The notes beneath the pieces are model-generated. The model had not been told where the DNA came from. It worked only from the letters and a program-made list of their open reading frames with translations, and searched no databases. From Thermoplasmata archaeon (GTDB taxonomy: Archaea > Thermoplasmatota > Thermoplasmata > Lutacidiplasmatales > UBA184): 5,063 nt of DNA. Location: contig JAKIVW010000111.1 in the NCBI GenBank assembly GCA_022750355.1, positions 1,495-6,557 on the forward strand. Reading direction: 5' to 3'. Position numbers and translations under genes: made by a program. Positions 3,780 to 5,063 of this stretch are shown here, one piece after another; the first letter of the stretch is position 1; every line of letters starts with the position of its first letter.

Positions 3780-5063
3780 ATGTCGTCGGCGCTCGATGTA
3801 TCGACCCCTTCCGGCGCTGACGCGATCCTGGGTTTCCGGCCCCGCCGGAAGCGCTGGAGACGCCACCGACTCATCTGGGGGCCCGTGTCGGTCGCATTCG
3901 CGGTCACGTTCGTCCTAACCTTTGGCGCCATCGATGGGGGGCTTCAATCGGCTGGAATGGCCCTCTCTGCCGAGATTGGTGCGGTCGGGAACGTCATCGA
4001 CCAAGTTGGGTTGGCGGCACTCGAGGCCGCAGAACGCTCCCTTTCGAATGGGGCGGGACCGGCGGGGGGCGCCGCCCTGAATTGTTCCCTGTCAGGCGTT
4101 TCCCTCTCGGGCCAATGCAGCGGCCCTTCTCCGAACGAACTCCACGCGACCTCCCCCGGTACCAAGCCGGCCCCCCCCGTCCTGTTCTGGCAATCGGTCG
4201 ACCAACCTTCGGCCCGAACCCAGATGTCCATTGCGTACGATGCCGGGGACCTCTATGTCGTCGCATTCGGAGGATGGAACGGGTCGACCTATTTCGGGGA
4301 CACATGGGAGTATTTGCACGGAAAGTGGATCGTCTTGGACCCGCGGGCCGGCCCCTCCCCCCGCGCCGACGCGTCTATGGTGTACGACAAGAAAGACGGA
4401 TACGTCGTTCTGTTCGGCGGACACGGCGCTGCGGGCTACCTGTCCGACACGTGGAACTTCTCGCGGGGTTCCTGGACCCGCCTATCCACGACAATGTCTC
4501 CATCGCCTCGGTCCGGGGCGGCCATGGTCTACGATCTCCGAGACGGTTACATCTTCTTGTTCGGGGGGTGGAACGGAGTCCAGACCCTAGCAGATACGTG
4601 GAGATACTCCAATCTCACTTGGACTCCCTTCCTGCCCACCCCGGCCGGCGGAAGTGGAAAATCTACTGCGGGATCGCCGGCCCGGGCGGGGGACCCTGCG
4701 CAGAACTTCAATCAAACGGGACTCCCGGTGGGTCGGGAGGACGCGGCAATCGCTTACGATACCCACGATAGCATGATCATCCTCTTCGGCGGACTGAATT
4801 CCACCGGCGGCAGCGAGAGCTATCTCAACGACACGTGGGGATACACGCTCGGAGGCTGGACTTCCCTTACCCTCCCTCACGCGCCGCCGGCCCGTTCCCA
4901 GGCAGCCTTCGGGTACGATCCCGTGGACGGATACGCCGTCCTCTTCGGGGGGGTAGACTCGAAGATCCCAACCCAATACAGCGACACGTGGACGTTCGTA
5001 GGGGGAAGTTGGTCCCATGTCCCCACGAGTCGGTCACCTGCGCCCCGGCAAGGGGCGGCCGGA
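3780..5063 (+). CDS. Membrane-anchored kelch-repeat beta-propeller protein (partial, C-terminus missing)
   Basis: One uninterrupted frame from ATG 3780 runs 428 codons to the window edge with no stop. The N-terminus is very basic (R-P-R-R-K-R-W-R-R-H-R, residues 20-30), followed by one hydrophobic segment at about 31-51, giving a type II anchor with the bulk outside the cell. Residues 53-100 are a Gly/Ala-rich, partly helical stalk, then Cys102 and Cys113, possibly a disulphide. Kelch blades follow: F/L-F-G-G at about 163, 211, 260, 335 and 388, each with a later D-T-W and usually preceded by Y-D-x-x-D-G-Y. A sixth blade begins at the edge (S-P-A-P-R-Q-G-A-A). Blade spacing is near 50 residues except between the third and fourth, where about 26 extra Ser/Gly/Pro-rich residues (around 286-318) are inserted. 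The role is probably adhesion or carbohydrate/protein binding at the surface; the ligand is unknown. Kelch proteins like this are common in Thermoplasmatota. Confidence 0.85.
   Translation, partial: MSSALDVSTPSGADAILGFRPRRKRWRRHRLIWGPVSVAFAVTFVLTFGAIDGGLQSAGMALSAEIGAVGNVIDQVGLAALEAAERSLSNGAGPAGGAALNCSLSGVSLSGQCSGPSPNELHATSPGTKPAPPVLFWQSVDQPSARTQMSIAYDAGDLYVVAFGGWNGSTYFGDTWEYLHGKWIVLDPRAGPSPRADASMVYDKKDGYVVLFGGHGAAGYLSDTWNFSRGSWTRLSTTMSPSPRSGAAMVYDLRDGYIFLFGGWNGVQTLADTWRYSNLTWTPFLPTPAGGSGKSTAGSPARAGDPAQNFNQTGLPVGREDAAIAYDTHDSMIILFGGLNSTGGSESYLNDTWGYTLGGWTSLTLPHAPPARSQAAFGYDPVDGYAVLFGGVDSKIPTQYSDTWTFVGGSWSHVPTSRSPAPRQGAAG

Noticed and set aside
3669..3866. 65-codon minus-strand frame between the divergent genes
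   Set aside because: It overlaps the starts of both the phosphohydrolase and the kelch gene and has no recognisable content.
4082..4771. 229-codon plus-strand frame
   Set aside because: It is an out-of-frame Arg/Pro-rich reading of the kelch gene, whose own frame shows the repeated F-G-G and D-T-W motifs without interruption.

Overview
The window is GC-rich DNA that looks archaeal, most likely from the Thermoplasmatota lineage. This is inference, because there is no rRNA or tRNA to settle it. The signs are a membrane-anchored kelch-repeat surface protein of a type common in that group, an antitoxin resembling the DUF217 VapB family (largely archaeal), and AT-rich TATA-like boxes centred about 26-27 bases upstream of start codons that lack a Shine-Dalgarno sequence, as expected for leaderless transcripts.

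Layout. (1) Positions 1-201, minus strand: the N-terminus of an exported or membrane-anchored protein with a clear signal sequence, running off the left edge. (2) Positions 202-1311: about 1.1 kb without a convincing gene. It carries four dyad-symmetric elements (344-366, 558-571, 1015-1032, 1207-1237). One lies next to a 16-base element (565-580) that recurs, inverted and with one mismatch, upstream of vapB. (3) Positions 1312-1928, minus: a compact vapBC-type toxin-antitoxin operon, antitoxin first, genes overlapping by ATGA, with paired CATATG repeats against the antitoxin start that look like an autoregulatory operator. The PIN toxin seems to lack one of the usual active-site aspartates. 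(4) Positions 1929-2149: a short spacer. (5) Positions 2150-3676, minus: a complete alkaline-phosphatase-superfamily phosphohydrolase with all expected metal ligands and no signal peptide; its start is uncertain. (6) Positions 3677-3779: a short divergent spacer with a TATA-like box. (7) Positions 3780-5063, plus: a single open frame to the right edge encoding a type II membrane-anchored kelch beta-propeller protein with five visible blades and a sixth beginning.

The genes do not form one pathway. The two edge genes are cell-surface proteins, the phosphohydrolase is probably cytoplasmic, and vapBC is a self-contained accessory module. Nothing here amounts to a clearly new system. The points most worth following are the repeated CATATG element, the substituted PIN active site, and the structured gene-free stretch between the exported protein and vapC.
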